Assembly (NCBI RefSeq): GCF_000004075.3
Contig: NC_026659.2
Location: 372,001 to 436,000, forward strand
Length of the DNA: 64,000 nucleotides
Reading direction: 5' to 3'
DNA from: Cucumis sativus
Lineage: Eukaryota; Streptophyta; Magnoliopsida; Cucurbitales; Cucurbitaceae
Shown: positions 10,891 through 23,517 of the stretch, piece after piece
Layout: each line of letters opens with the position of its first letter
Position numbering within the stretch: the stretch's first letter is position 1
Program-made: the position numbers and the translations under genes
Notes under the pieces: model-generated
What the model was told of the DNA's origin: nothing
Seen by the model: only the letters and a program-made list of their open reading frames with translations
Database searches by the model: none

Positions 10891-13800
10891 GTGAGTTGAA
10901 ACTTTTTGGTTACGCAATGTTTGTTGCCAAACTAGATTCTTCGCTTTACTCTTATACATTCATTTCGCCAATTTAGCTGCTTGATTTTTTTTACTTTTTT
11001 CAGTGGTCCGTGAGAAAGATATTTGTTGGGAATATGCCGAGAAATTAGATGGTAACAAGGTAAAGTGCAAATTTTGTCTTAGAGTTTTGAATGGTGGGAT
11101 TAGTAGATTGAAGCATCATTTATCTCGACTACCGAGTAGAGGTGTAAATCCATGTAGTAAAGTCAGGGACGATGTTTCTGATAGAGTGAGAGCCATACTA
11201 GCAACTAGAGAGGAAATCAAGGAAGCATCTACTGGGAAAAAGCAGAAGCTAGCTGAAGTCAAAACTGTTGAAAGCGTACCATCAATATCAATGTGTAAAT
11301 CTGTTGTTTCAATAGAAACCCCATCACCAGTTGCCAAAGTTTTTCCAACCGTTACTCCCATGGCTCCTCCATCATTACACAATCATGAAAATGCTGAGAA
11401 AAGCATTGCTTTATTCTTTTTTGAGAATAAGCTAGACTTTAGTATAGCTAGATCTTCATCCTATCAGCTTATGATTGACGCAATAGGGAAATGTGGCCCT
11501 GGATTTACAGGCCCTTCTGCTGAAACTCTGAAGACTACTTGGTTGGAGAGGATCAAAACTGAAGTGAGCCTTCAGTCAAAGGATATTGAGAAAGAGTGGA
11601 CTACCACTGGCTGCACAATCATTGTAGACACATGGACTGACAATAAATCAAGGGCTTTGATTAACTTTTTGGTTTCATCCCCATCCCGGACCTTTTTTCA
11701 CAAATCCGTCGATGCATCTACATATTTCAAGAACACAAAGTGCCTTGGTGATTTATTTGATTCCGTCATTCAGGATTTCGGCCATGAAAATGTAGTGCAG
11801 ATAATCATGGACAGTAGTTTGAATTATTCAGGTACTGCAAATCATATCCTTCAGACCTACGGAACTATATTTGTGTCTCCCTGTGCTTCGCAGTGTCTGA
11901 ATTCAATTTTGGAGGAATTTTCAAAGGTAGATTGGGTAAACAGATGTATCCTGCAAGCACAAACTATATCAAAATTTTTATATAATAGTTCCTCACTGCT
12001 TGACTTGATGCGAAGGTTCACTGGTGGTCAAGAACTCATCCGGACTGGGATATCGAAACCTGTATCAAGCTTCCTGTCTTTGCAATCTATTCTGAAGCAA
12101 AGGTCAAGACTGAAGCATATGTTCAACAGCCCTGATTACACCACAAATTCTTACGCAAATAAACCACAGAGCATTTCTTGTATTGCCATAATAGAAGATA
12201 ATGATTTCTGGAGGGCAGTAGAAGAATGTGTAGCAATATCAGAGCCTTTCCTGAGAGTGTTGAGAGAAGTGTGTGGGGGTAAACCTGCTGTGGGATGTAT
12301 ATATGAGTTAATGACTAGAGCAAAAGAATCAATAAGAACATACTATATAATGGATGAGATCAAGTGCAAGACATTTCTTGATATTGTTGACAGGAAGTGG
12401 CGAGACCAACTTCATTCCCCGCTTCATGCAGCAGCTGCATTTTTGAACCCAAGTATTCAGTATAATCCAGAGATAAAGTTCCTTACTTCCATTAAAGAAG
12501 ATTTCTTTAATGTTTTGGAGAAATTACTCCCCTTGCCAGAGATGAGACGGGATATTACCAATCAAATATTTACTTTCACAAAGGCGAATGGGATGTTTGG
12601 ATGCAGCTTAGCAATGGAAGCAAGAGACACAGTTTCACCTTGTAAGTTCTCTTTCCATTGTCGTTTAAACAAATATCTGTACACAATTTCATTGAAACAG
12701 TGAACTTTGGCATTTCGGACTTGATTTAGCAACTACCAAAAGATTGTGCTAGAATCTGCACTGTCGAGTCTTGGACTTTTTTTTTTCTTTTTAGTACAAC
12801 AACTTGGAGTGGGAGGATTTGAACCTAGAGTTCAAGACCAGACCTCCAATGAGAAAACTAGATTTACTTTTTACTACAACTATTCATGTTTTCATTATAT
12901 TTGTCTTGGTTCTGAATATAGTTAACAAGTGTATTTAGTGAGATAGAGCTCTATCTCGTGTTCTGTTTCTTTCTTTTCTCTGTCGCCAATAAATTGTCGA
13001 ATGCATTGGTTTCTTTAGTTTCTTCTTATAGTAGCTTTTTTACACCAAATGATTTGTCATTTTGGCAGCTCTATATTAGGAAGGTATACTTTAACTGTTT
13101 TGGGGGCAAGTGCAAGTCACACTTTTGGTTTTAGGACTTTTACAATGAGGCTTTGGAACCTGACATTTTAGTATTTTAGAGATGTTTGGTCCACAACTTT
13201 ATAAGTTTGCACATTTATCGAGAAACTCCATTTTTCCTCTTTATTTTGCTAATTTATTTAGGAATTTCATCCTATAATGCTGCACCCCAGACACAAACTT
13301 TATAACTCAACACAATATTCCAAACACCTCTTAAAGTTTACGACAATTTAAATGGTCAAGAAAATAATTTGATGTTTGGCTGACCAAACAAAATGATGCT
13401 GTGACGAATTTAAAAATACTACATTCTAATTTTAGTTGCGTGGATTAGCTAATTATTAATTTTAATGCTTATACTTGTAAGGGCCAACTTGAATATAGCC
13501 TAACTAGTTAAGACATATGCTCTCACCAAGAGATTGGGGTTTGAATTGTTTACCCTACATATGGTAACAAATATCCTTTGTCATATTATGTGGGACTAAC
13601 AGCCATGATGCCTTACTAAGCATATTAATTTTAAACATTCGTTTGATTTGCTAGTATCACCATGGACTTGATGTAATGTAGGGCTTTGGTGGGAACAGTT
13701 TGGTGACTCTGCACCCGTGTTACAACGAGTTGCAATACGGATTCTCAGTCAAGTTTGCAGTACTTTCTCCTTCGAGCGGCATTGGAGCATGTTTCAGCAA

Positions 13801-14088
13801 ATTCACTCTGAAAAGCGTAATAAAATCGATAAGGAGACATTGAACGACCTCGTCTACATAAACTACAATCTCAAGTTGGCTAGACAGATGAGAACAAAAC
13901 CCCTGGAATCTGATCCTATCCAGTTCGACGACATTGACATGACGTCAGAGTGGGTAGAGGAGAGCGAAAACCAAAGCCCGACGCAGTGGCTCGACAGATT
14001 TGGTTCTTCCTTGGATGGGAGCGACTTGAATACAAGACAGTTCAATGCTGCCATGTTTGGTGCAAATGACCACATATTTAATTTGTGA
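10890..14088 (+). CDS. Domesticated hAT-transposase-like protein with BED zinc finger, 681 aa
   Basis: Coding sequence 10890 (A only) + 11004-12641 + 13682-14088, 682 codons. The start codon appears split: the leader exon ends in A at 10890 and the next exon begins TG GTC CGT, giving MVREKDICWEYAEK. No in-frame ATG lies inside exon 11004-12641 ahead of the BED finger. Domains: BED zinc finger (about 5-60, CKFC then HHLSRL), a central hAT/DUF659 RNase-H-like core (about 130-300), and the hAT C-terminal dimerisation region (about 540-610). Residues where hAT transposases carry the DDE triad are acidic: VDTWTD near 208, IMDSS near 270, SFERHWS near 578. The best remembered match is Arabidopsis At1g79740, a host gene kept in single position across dicots, so this is likely a nuclear DNA-binding regulator. 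I see no terminal inverted repeats. The 1,040-base intron holds two SINE-like pieces. Confidence 0.85.
12777..12860 (-). mobile_element. SINE-like element (tRNA-derived), in an intron
   Basis: On the minus strand a perfect Pol III B box (GGTTCAAATCC, plus positions 12815-12825) is followed by CCCACTCCAAGTTGTTGTA and then an A-rich tail (plus-strand T-run at 12778-12792). The B box, TTGTA end and A tail are typical of plant SINEs. The A box is weak and the 5' limit is approximate. Confidence 0.55.
13480..13640 (+). mobile_element. SINE-like element, tRNA-related head, in the same intron
   Basis: A box-like TAGCCTAACTAG at 13496-13507 and B box-like GGTTTGAATTG at 13538-13548 are spaced as in a tRNA gene, but the sequence does not fold as a tRNA. 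No clear A-tail. Limits approximate. Confidence 0.45.
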
Positions 14089-14865
14089 GAAACATCTTAA
14101 CTTGCAACATCAAATTGTTTGTTTGTAATCCTCTCCACTTCTTAGGCCTTGTATGTATTCTCTGATTAGAGGCTTCATTTCTTTTTCTCTTCCTTTTGTT
14201 GTATTGTAGCATGAACTTGCTCCTTACTTTCTGTATATAAAATAGAAACAAAGCCACAAGGTTAAGCCTTTGTTTATTCAATTTCTAGTTCAATTGAATG
14301 CAACCTAAGTCCTCACCATTGGGATTTTTAATGAGTTGAGAATTGAATGACAAAATAAATCAAGAGAAAGGTAGAGAATTGATACAATGTTTACAAAAAT
14401 AAATAAACAAACAAGAAGAATAGCTATTGTTAATGAAACCTAAATATTGTTTGATTGAGATAGTTAAACAATTTCTAAACTGCAGCGACTAAGTCTTAAT
14501 TAGGGAACTTTTTTAAAATAGTAAAATAAATTAAAATATTTATAATTTATATTAACAAATTTTATTCTATTAACTATATAAATTGATAAACTGTAAATAA
14601 TCTTGAGATTAGAAATTGGATTTAGTAGTTGATTACGAGTCCTAATCTAAACAAACAAAAAGTGTAATAAAAATAAAAATCACATAAACCAAAATCAATC
14701 TTCAAAAAACAAATCTTAATTGGAGAAATTTGTTGAAAATGAAATCCAAAATTTGAAAATATAAAATGGGAATGATTAGATTAATATTTTGCGTTAAAGT
14801 TTGAAACATATTTGGTTTGACAATCGTCCACCGTCTTTCCCTTGAGCCTTTTCCTCTGTTCTCCA
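14089..14865. other. Intergenic, AT-rich
   Basis: 3' UTR of the hAT-like gene to about 14280, then AT-rich DNA and the leader of the UBA gene. No further gene seen. Confidence 0.5.
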
Positions 14866-17212
14866 ATGGCGTACGATTTCAGAAACAACTCCGGCCACTA
14901 CGATTCTCATCAGCCGATGTACACCTCAACCGCTTCTTCTTCCCCATCTCCTTCTCCCCATCCCATGTATTCACATTCAATGTACCCCAGAATCGGTCAA
15001 CAAGCTCCTTCATCAACCCCTCCGGTGGCCCGTCTCTCATCCCATCATTATTCTTCTTCTCCATCCCCATCACCTTCTTCTTCGTGTAAATTCATCGGTT
15101 TCCATCTTATTTTATAATGGGGTTTTGACGAATCGCTTTGTTTTGTAGTTTATGTGAATTTCAGAAATGATTTTAGGGTTTTCTTGGATCATTTGATTTT
15201 CCCATGAAATTGATGGAATTTTTTTTATTGTACAGCAGGATTGGGCATCAGGGTTACTATTAAACCGGAATATCGAATTACTCCTCCGGTGCGTTTTGAT
15301 TTTGTTGCTCTAGATTGTGGATTCTGTTTTGAATGTGAATTGGATCTTGATATTGGTGACTTTCCGTTTGGTTCTATGGTTGTTTTGGGTTTTAATGGCT
15401 TGACGTTTTCTTATAGCCTCAATTATCTCCACAAGTTGGAGATATTCCTCGGAGCAATTTCCAATTTGATTTTGAGTTTGAGAAAAAGGTTTTAGCTGAA
15501 GCAGAGAAAGAAGCTCCAAATTGGAATCGGTTTGGGTTGGAACATCCTCCTCCTAAACCAGTGGAGTCCACATCTTCAATGGTAACTCTTTCTTTTTAAT
15601 TCGTATGCTCTTTTTTTCTTCATCAGCGAGCTTCTTAACTAAGACTTTATCTATGAAAGATTCTCCCTGTAAACATATCTATGAAAGATTCTCCCTGTAA
15701 ACATATTTGTAATTTTTAATCTGTAGTAGGTTATTTCCTCATCGTTGGCATCATTAATCACATTTATATTGCATTAGAAATTTTATTGTTTATGATCTGC
15801 AAACTAAAGGTCTTTGTTTCTTGTTATTTATTTATTCATTCATTTTGTGTTGACTATCTCTTGAAAAACAAAAAAACTACTTGATTATATTTGATTTCGC
15901 TTTTTTCACTTTTCAAAATAGAACTATATGGTATGTCTCACAGTCAATGTTCCACAATCTATATTTGTATGTGTAAACACATGTTTCCTTGTAGGGTTCA
16001 ATTGGAGATCCAGTTGTGAGCAAGTATGTTGCATCTGGCTTGAATCGGGAAGCTGTTTCATTTGCAGTTGCTAACTATGGAGACAATCCAACCAAGGTAA
16101 TTATGAATTATTGGTGCAGTGACACCCTAGGGAAATGGGATATGATCTCATTGTAATGTATAGTATTTGTGGCATTTGATATATATACTTGATAAACTTC
16201 CATGATTGACCCAATGATCAATAAGAGGCAATAATGTAAACAGTGAAGTGCTTAAAGGAGGAGTTGGATTTAACCATAGTGGTCACCTACTTAGGATTTA
16301 ATATCTTATTATGAGTTTTATTGCCATCTAAGTATAGAGAGTTAGATAATATTCCCATGAGAATAATTGAGACATGTATATATAGCCCATTTATACAACA
16401 TGGTGAAGTGGTCCTCTTGAAAGAGAGAGTGGGTGCCTTTGGGAATGTGGACACAGTGGTGCATGATTGTTGTCACTTGTCACCTAGTGGTATAAGGTAT
16501 TAACAATGCTAAGTTGAAGGAAGATCAAGTATTATCAGTGATTAGTCGGAGGAAAGTCAGGATTATATCTGTTAAGTTGTAGGAAGGTCTGGACGACTAT
16601 AATCATTATCTAGAGATGTTGAGTTATCATGCCCTTTCACCTTAGGACACGTGCTATAATGGCCAGAACAAAAATATGTGTGCTTCATATGATTTATTAC
16701 ATATTAGATAATGTGTGTAAACAACTTGCTGGATTATCTCTACTTCTCACTCTACTATAAATATATTTAAGTTGCTTGCTTGTAATGCAAGATGCAGGAT
16801 CCATGCACAGCTCTTTGATTTATCTTATCATTTACGCTATTTGATTCAATTCTACTTAACCTTCAAAGAGGTTAAAATGTAGCTTTGTTCTCTAAAGTCT
16901 ACTTTCTTTCTTAATCTGGTTATTAAGTTCAAAACGCCCTATTTAGTGAGTTCGAATAACTTTCAGTCTTAGTCTCTCTAATTCCATCTTGTGAAGCACT
17001 TCATTCTACGATGTCCTTCATGTTTATTTTTTGTGTTTTTGTTTGGCTTTGCTGACAGTCTCTGAGTAACTTTGTAGGTTCAAGAATTTGTAAAAGGCTA
17101 CACACTCCTACGAGAAATGGGATTTTCTTCTATCAAGGTGGTTGAGGCATTACTCATGTATGACAATGACACCGATAAGGCTGTAGCTCATTTTCTTGGT
17201 GGTACGTCTTAA
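14866..17212 (+). CDS. UBA-domain protein, 224 aa
   Basis: Five exons (14866-15085, 15236-15288, 15417-15581, 15995-16096, 17078-17212) splice to 225 codons. The exon-2 acceptor is the first of two tandem AGs (TACAG/CAG); using the second would create a stop, so it fixes the model. The N-terminal 75 residues are low-complexity Ser/Pro/His (MAYDFRNNSGHYDSHQPMY, SSPSPSPHPMYSHS). A short basic strand (GLGIRVTIKPEYRITPP) is followed by an acidic helix (FEFEKKVLAEAEKEAPNW). The C-terminus is a UBA/TS-N fold: VSKYVASGLNREAVSFAV, then EFVKGYTLLREMGF and VVEALLMYDNDTDKAVAHFL. Plant proteins of this make-up are annotated as UBA/TS-N domain proteins; ubiquitin binding is expected, the pathway is not known. 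Intron 4 is nearly 1 kb. Confidence 0.88.
16245..16400 (+). mobile_element. Degenerate SINE-like piece in intron 4 of the UBA gene
   Basis: The stretch beginning AGGAGTTGGATTTAACCAT and running through AGTGGTCACCTACTTAGG resembles, from memory, a dispersed SINE head found in several dicots. A possible box-A-like part is AGTGGTCACCTA; box B is poor. The rest of the intron (16400-16860) has a TATA-like CTATAAATATATTTAAG and may also be inserted DNA, but I cannot assign it. Confidence 0.3.
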
Positions 17213-18927
17213 TTGAAAATTATGAAAATGATTGTGTCAAGAGTTCTGTTGTACTTCAACTATGACATCTTTGTATATGTAATATGACTATATAGAGGCC
17301 TCTTGGGATTGTAAATGTTATAAATAATATAGGCATAGGCATTTGTTGTGTATTGTAGTCGTTTACCTATTGGTGTTTGGCCAACACTTGCAGATCCTCT
17401 TAATGACAGCTGATGATGATTACATCTTATATTTTTCATGTCTTTGGATTGAATTCTGCTGCAGAATTAACTGTAGGGTTGATTGCAAATTCAATTCCTT
17501 GATAACTATTTGATTTTTTGTTTTTAGTTTTCGAAAATCGTGCTTGTTTTCACTCAGTAGTAGTGCTTATAAGCTTTATTTTCACAAATCAAAAGCCATT
17601 AATCAAATTGTTATCAAATGGGATCTTAATAACCTTAATAACCTTTACTTTTCTAACCATGTTATGCATCATATTTTGATCGAGGCGCTCTCACAAATGA
17701 TGTATACCAAGTTACAAGCTTTGTAGTAGACTGTATGGATTTTTTTTTTTTTTTGGCAGTGAACTTAAAGTCAACTTCTTAAGCTCACCTTCTTTTGCTA
17801 GATCTTTGAAGCAGCTTTCGAACATGGTATAGGCGATAAATTCAGTTTAGAAGAATTGCACATAAGCAAAAGGAGAATATATATATATATATACACATAT
17901 ATGCTTTTTGTTTGTTAGATGGCTTGGTTGATGAGCAATCAAGAAAATTTAATATAAGCTTGGAAGGAAACAAACTCGAAGTCTCGAACAGAATAGAAGT
18001 GGCTAGTCTTCTATTTTCCGTCCAAGTAAAGAAAGGAATTTGATTGTTATCTACATATCCAAAGAAGCCAAGACTTGTCTTACCAACCTCAAGAGGATGA
18101 AGAGAATGAAAATTATGATGTGATTGGTTTCTTAGAGGTGTCCAAAATATGTCAATACTGTAGATAGTTTTCTACTTGATTGATGTCCAAAATAAATGCA
18201 AATCTCTTCTTGAATTATGTTTACATTTCAACTATAAAAATCTCTAGTCTCTTGATTTGAATATATTCAAGTGTTTGGTTAAAAACATGGTCAAAGGTTT
18301 CATAAGAAAACAAACACATTTTTAAAAAACCTAATTGGTTATTATTCAAATAAACGACTTTAGTAATCTAAAAATTTATTCATTATCATGTCGACTTCTA
18401 GTTACTCTTCAATTTTGGACTTCACTTCATCATGATTCAATTTTAAGAACTTCAAGATCCATGATGTTTTGAAAATTTTGATACTTTGTTAACAAGAGCA
18501 AATGAAGAAAAGTAGGGAGAGTTTCTTTTTATAAGAAATCTTTGATAATAGGTGCTTCATAAAACTGTGACTTTAAATCTACATTTCTCAAAGGTCCAAC
18601 TCGCCTGAAAGAATTAACATACATCCGGAGCTAAATGAACAACAAAATCACATATAAGAACGTCAGTAAGATGAAGTGAAGTCCAAAGAATGAAGTTAAG
18701 TTTCCCCTTCAATTGTTAATCTTTCTGTGTTGCACATCTTACAAACTGTTGAACCTCAAGCCAGTCTCTCCAGAACTCAGCGTCACGTAAGAAACCAAAA
18801 GCAGTGCCAAGCTTTCTTGCCTTCCGTCTAGCCACACACAAGGACACCAAAAAGATATAAATTAGTTATGTGTTCTCTTCAAGCTGGTATTTCCCCTTTT
18901 CCCATCAAGGATCTTCAAGCAAACCAA
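17213..18927. other. Intergenic between UBA and galactosyltransferase genes (convergent)
   Basis: 3' UTRs of both genes plus AT-rich DNA with a short (AT)n run at 17877-17893. No coding pattern on either strand. Confidence 0.5.
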
Positions 18928-21900
18928 TCAGACACCAGCGCAAATGGCTCCTAAAAAAAGGCGAAAGAAGATTCAATCTCTTGCAAGCTTGATATTTTAG
19001 TTAAAGTTGAAATTTTGGGTATGAGACTTCTGATTCTAGTCTGTTCTATTTAGAAACGGGAAGACAAACCTGCAGACCAAGAAGAGCAGCAAAACTTCCC
19101 CTCATCAATGTATGTGACATCAAGCCCAATAAACCAGGAACCAGTCGAGACATCGTCATGAGCGTAAGAACGGAGAAGAGATCTGCAGATATGATAAATT
19201 CATTGTAAGCATTCATGTTCAGCCATGTAAAATGCAGACAAGACAATAGATGACCAGTACAAATACTTGCCTGTTTATTGAAATAAACTTGGCCAGGGCT
19301 TTAGATATGACGTACATTTCGCCAGAAGCATGACGGAAGTATCTGTTTGTGTATGCGAAAGATGGTAACTTTTATTACAAGGTTAAAACATTGATAAACT
19401 TGATAATATTGAGTGGAATGAGATCTTGACCATCGCAAAAGTGGAAGAACAAATCAGTCTTAGCATGTCGCGGGATGGAAAAAAATTAGCAGGATGAATT
19501 AGTAACACTATTGTTTGCAATAAGGCATAAACAAATGCAATATAACTCACGTTTTTTTATCACCAAATTTCCACCAATCTGGTTCGTACCATTTATGGCT
19601 CCTGAAAAGGTCCAAATGGAGGACGATGAGAGATTTAATTTCATAGTCAAATGTCCAATACTTATGTTAAATGTATGTGCTGATATACACCATACTCACG
19701 GTTCTGAGAATACTTCACCAGATTTCATGCACCCAACATAGACACGAGGTTTGTCCAAGTAAGAAGCAAGTGTGCTCCCTAGGGCATCTGTATAGAACAA
19801 AAGTAATTTACAGAAATGATTAGCAAATGTATAATTTTTCATTCACAAGTGCCATAAGCAGTAGCAGAAACCGGAAAGAAGTTAAGAAATAGCTTCACTT
19901 CAATGTGAAAAATAACGTTGAAGGTATAGTCATAGTCGTGCTTCACAAGAAAAAGCACAAAGGAATATTTATCTAGGAAAAAAGGCCAAACCCCAATGAA
20001 AGAACCCTAAGAAAAGAAAAATTAGAAGAGTCCTACAAAGACCCAAAACAAGGTACGGACATGGGGACTAAACTTCAATCTTTCATTTCTAACCCAATGT
20101 TCCAAAGAAAAGCAAAAGAAAGTTTTCTCAAGAATCCTCCCTGATTCAAACAGATGATGCAGAACACCGTCCATTATGGTGCAGCAGTCTTAACTAAAGT
20201 TGAATTCCATTAACTATCTCACTTTAGATACAAAGAGACATTTATGGCACTGGCATATCAAGAAAATGATCGTTTTAGCATGAGGCATGAAGTTTCATTG
20301 ACATATTCGATTTGTTTCTTACCTTCTCACGGAGGAATTTTACATGCAAAGCAAAATGTGTTGAGGGATAACTATTCAGTCACTAGTTGTACTAACCAAT
20401 ATTTATGTAAACATCGTCGTTGACTTTGGCATAAAATTCAGCATTCCATTTATCAATAGCATAAGCAAAAAAAAGCTTGGCCTTCTTTGAAAGCTCCTCA
20501 GGTGCCTCCACATGATCATTCTGTAAAGATGTAGGCTATAGTCAATTAACTAAACTTTACTTAAGTAACAAGGATGGTCTATCATTCTCCAAAATTGCTA
20601 CCCCTAGAAATGAATGATTTCAGTGCTGAAGCAAATCGTCCATAACAATCAAGAAAACATACATGTATAATGAAATCATTATATTGTCCATTTTCATCGT
20701 CAATGGCCCTGTCTAAACTGTCCCCACGGTTTGGACTGCAAGAAAGTACATAAAGCTAGATGTTAAGAAAGATGTTTAAACGAAAATCAGAATATTGAAC
20801 TTAAAGTTGGTAAATGAATATAAACAAAACCTTCTTCCAATGACAAATCTAGCAATTATTCCCTTCTGGCTCTCCATTTTTCTCAAAGAAACACCTGCAA
20901 ATAAAGGTTTTCGGTCTAAACATTAAATAAAAACAACGTTAAAAAAGGATCGTAATATACAGAAACACAAACTATGTCACTAAATGTAGCAATCATAAAG
21001 GAGGGAAGACGTTTGTTTCCAACCATGCGAAAGTACAACGATGAGGCATACAAAACCTCAACCTAAAACTGGGTATGAGGAGAACTTTAACCACAGGGAA
21101 GAATAATGCATTACCGGTTCCCATCCATGCTTTACGAATTGCATCCCTGTTGTTTTTGCGGCCAAATCTGGTGACGACTCCAATTACAACCAAGGGGACC
21201 TTTGTTTCATTAGTCTCTCTTGAATGCTTCACCGTGAAACCTTCTTGCCTAGCAGCAGCCAAGTCCATCTCAAGCGCCAACAACTTCTTCTGTTGTTCCC
21301 TATAAAGATGTAAAGATATTACAAGAGATTGGAGGTGTAAACTAAAAATTAGATATTGTCAATCCAACCAAATAAAAGTAACTAACACCTGCAGGCTATG
21401 ATTTTTAATGTATCGTCCACTGAAATGGCAGATTGTCCCTGCACAGGTACAATGGATCAATTCAAATAATCCAGAGAGGACCAAAGTAATTAAGTGGATC
21501 GGAAATCAACACAAATTGCAATGCAACGGTACCTGCAGCTAAAAGATGGGGTGTAAAAATAAAAAATTCAAAGCCAAGAACTGATAACCACAACTCCAAT
21601 TTTTGGTTAAGCCATAAACTCTTTGGTAATTGCAAATAACATGCATATATGCAATTTAAATCATCCTATCCCATCTCACAGTGATAATTAAATATAAATA
21701 ACCAAATTTTGGTTGATTTAAATACTTCAGTATTAGGATCCAGGTATCCACTCATACCTTTCTAAAGAAAAAAACAAACAAAAGATAGGAAAAAAAAAGA
21801 AAAGAACAGCCTCTATGAACTTAGTTACTTGAACAATATCTATTCCATAGGTTGTCTTGTCCTTGAATTTTAAAAAAACAACAGCAGTCTGTACTTGTTT

Positions 21901-22583
21901 AACAATTACCAAAAAAGCTGTAACAAGATGCCAGTTATATAAAATATAATAATCAACAAACCCATACTGAATTTCTCCATGCCTTAATGTTCCTTCAAGA
22001 GAGGGAAAACCTTGAAGTAAAAAAACACGTAATGTATTATATTTCAAGTACCTCCATGGAACAATCAACCACCGCTTCTTCCCTACGCATATTAAAGTCT
22101 ACGATGCCGTTAAGGATATTTATACCAATTAATTATTATTATTAAAAAAGAAAAAAGAACTTTCAATCAATGTAATACTTGAACCGCTGGTCAGAAAGTA
22201 GTAGCTGAAGTTCAGCTTAAGCTCAGTACAAGTACAATAAGAAATGCAGATGCTCAATAGTCGCTAAATTCCACAGATAATTAAGCAGCATTAATGGCCG
22301 AACAGAATTACCCACCAGACCAGTTAGCCTATCCAGCTCCTTAATCAAGTAAACCCTGTTCTCCGCATCCTGCCATAACCTACAACTCATCCAGAATTCA
22401 AAAAACGACCCAGAACCAAACACCCAGTTAAGAAGAAACAGTGGAAACGAGAGAATCAAAGAGAACAAACCGGCCAGCGACGTAAATTGAAGCGAAGGTG
22501 GCGAACATGGAGAGCAAAAGGGTGGGAATTCGGGATCGAATAGGCATGCCCGAAAGGCGAGCATTCGATCCCTTACTTCGCAT
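18928..22583 (-). CDS. HPGT: Hydroxyproline O-galactosyltransferase (HPGT type, GT31), 339 aa
   Basis: Twelve exons on the minus strand: 22583-22471, 22379-22316, 21438-21389, 21299-21115, 20894-20831, 20735-20663, 20520-20397, 19787-19700, 19601-19551, 19342-19271, 19182-19070, 18950-18928; together 340 codons. It is a type II Golgi membrane protein: short basic tail, one helix (IPTLLLSMFATFASIYVAG, residues 19-37), stem (LWQDAENRVYLIKELDRL), then the GT31 domain with VIGVVTRFGRKNNRDAIRKA, the nucleotide-sugar/metal DxD-type site KVNDDVYIN near 217-219, and YAHDDVSTGSWFIGLDV. It ends SSWSAGAICAGV, close to Arabidopsis HPGT1 (At5g53340). These enzymes add the first galactose to hydroxyproline of arabinogalactan proteins. 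Intron 10 has a GC donor (AACAG/GCAAGT, from 19270), all others are GT-AG. Which of HPGT1-3 it equals is not certain. Confidence 0.92.
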
Positions 22584-23190
22584 CTTTTCAGCAACTAATG
22601 GGCTTCTTCGTCTTCAACCTTAAAAAAAACCAAAACAAGCGATCAAACCTGATGCATTTAACAGATCTTGTAGATCACCAAATCCAAGTCGGGGCTGAAA
22701 TTGATCGGCAGAAACTGGAAACAAATGGATTTGGGAACGGAAATCCGAGAAGTGAACGAGACTGAGACTGAATGAGAAATCCGAGAAGATGGATTTGGCG
22801 GTTGGTGGAAGAAAAAATTCAGTCCATTTTCAGCGATGGAGATGAACAGATTGAAATTATATATTCAAAAAATTAATCATCAAATTTGGTATGTGACAAC
22901 AAAATACACCCTTTATGGTTTAAACGGAAAAACAAAAACACTTCCAAATTAACCACTTCAAAATATACAAAAACAAAACAAAATTAATATTAACTCAGTA
23001 ACAATTAAACTTAATTAAGAGAATAATCAACCTATCAATTACGTTTAATATATAAATACTTTTAAAAATAACGAAATAAATTAAAATATTTATAAGTTAT
23101 AACAAAAATTCAAGTATTTTATTATTATACAATATTTTTGTATCGATTAATTTATTACTAAAATAAAGAATATTTTTATGTAAATGAATT
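22584..23190. other. Divergent promoter region, galactosyltransferase / RH10
   Basis: Leader of the galactosyltransferase (to about 22830), then very AT-rich DNA. No gene seen. Confidence 0.5.
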
Positions 23191-23203
23191 AAAATATTGA
23201 TAG

Positions 23204-23517
23204 TCTTTCAGTGGGAGACTGGGCCGCTTATATCGTACTTCTTTCTATAGACAATCTCGCTCTGATCCCGCAAAACTTATAAGAAGATATTCTATGTAGA
23301 AATCTTCTTGAAGAGTCCTTCGCCTTGGATCTTATCTTTGCTCCTACGATAGTAATGTTTGTAATAGTCTTCTAAATCATAAAAACCTCCTACGTCCTTC
23401 TACACGGCAAAGAATGCTAAGAGAAAGAAGAAAGACAACTCTGCAATATCCCTATCTTATTGCACCGCGTAGTGGCCCTAATGGATAGTCCTTTGGACCT
23501 GTCTTATGGCGCGCTAC
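23204..23517. other. GC-richer insert of unknown origin with near-identical flanks
   Basis: About 314 bases clearly richer in G+C than the DNA on either side. It is bordered by AAAATATTGATAG (23191-23203) and AAAATATTCATAG (23518-23530), 12 of 13 bases alike, as a target-site duplication or microhomology would give. I find no terminal inverted repeats, no poly-A tail and no Pol III boxes. Composition and look are compatible with a piece of organelle (mitochondrial) DNA, but I do not recognise a gene in it. Its TGGGCC (23219-23224) is a site-II-like motif some 450 bases upstream of the RH10 leader. Confidence 0.4.

Noticed and set aside
16400-16860. Possible solo LTR in the UBA intron (TATA-like box and an abrupt change of texture)
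   Set aside because: No matching ends, no target-site duplication and no element proteins found; left unassigned.
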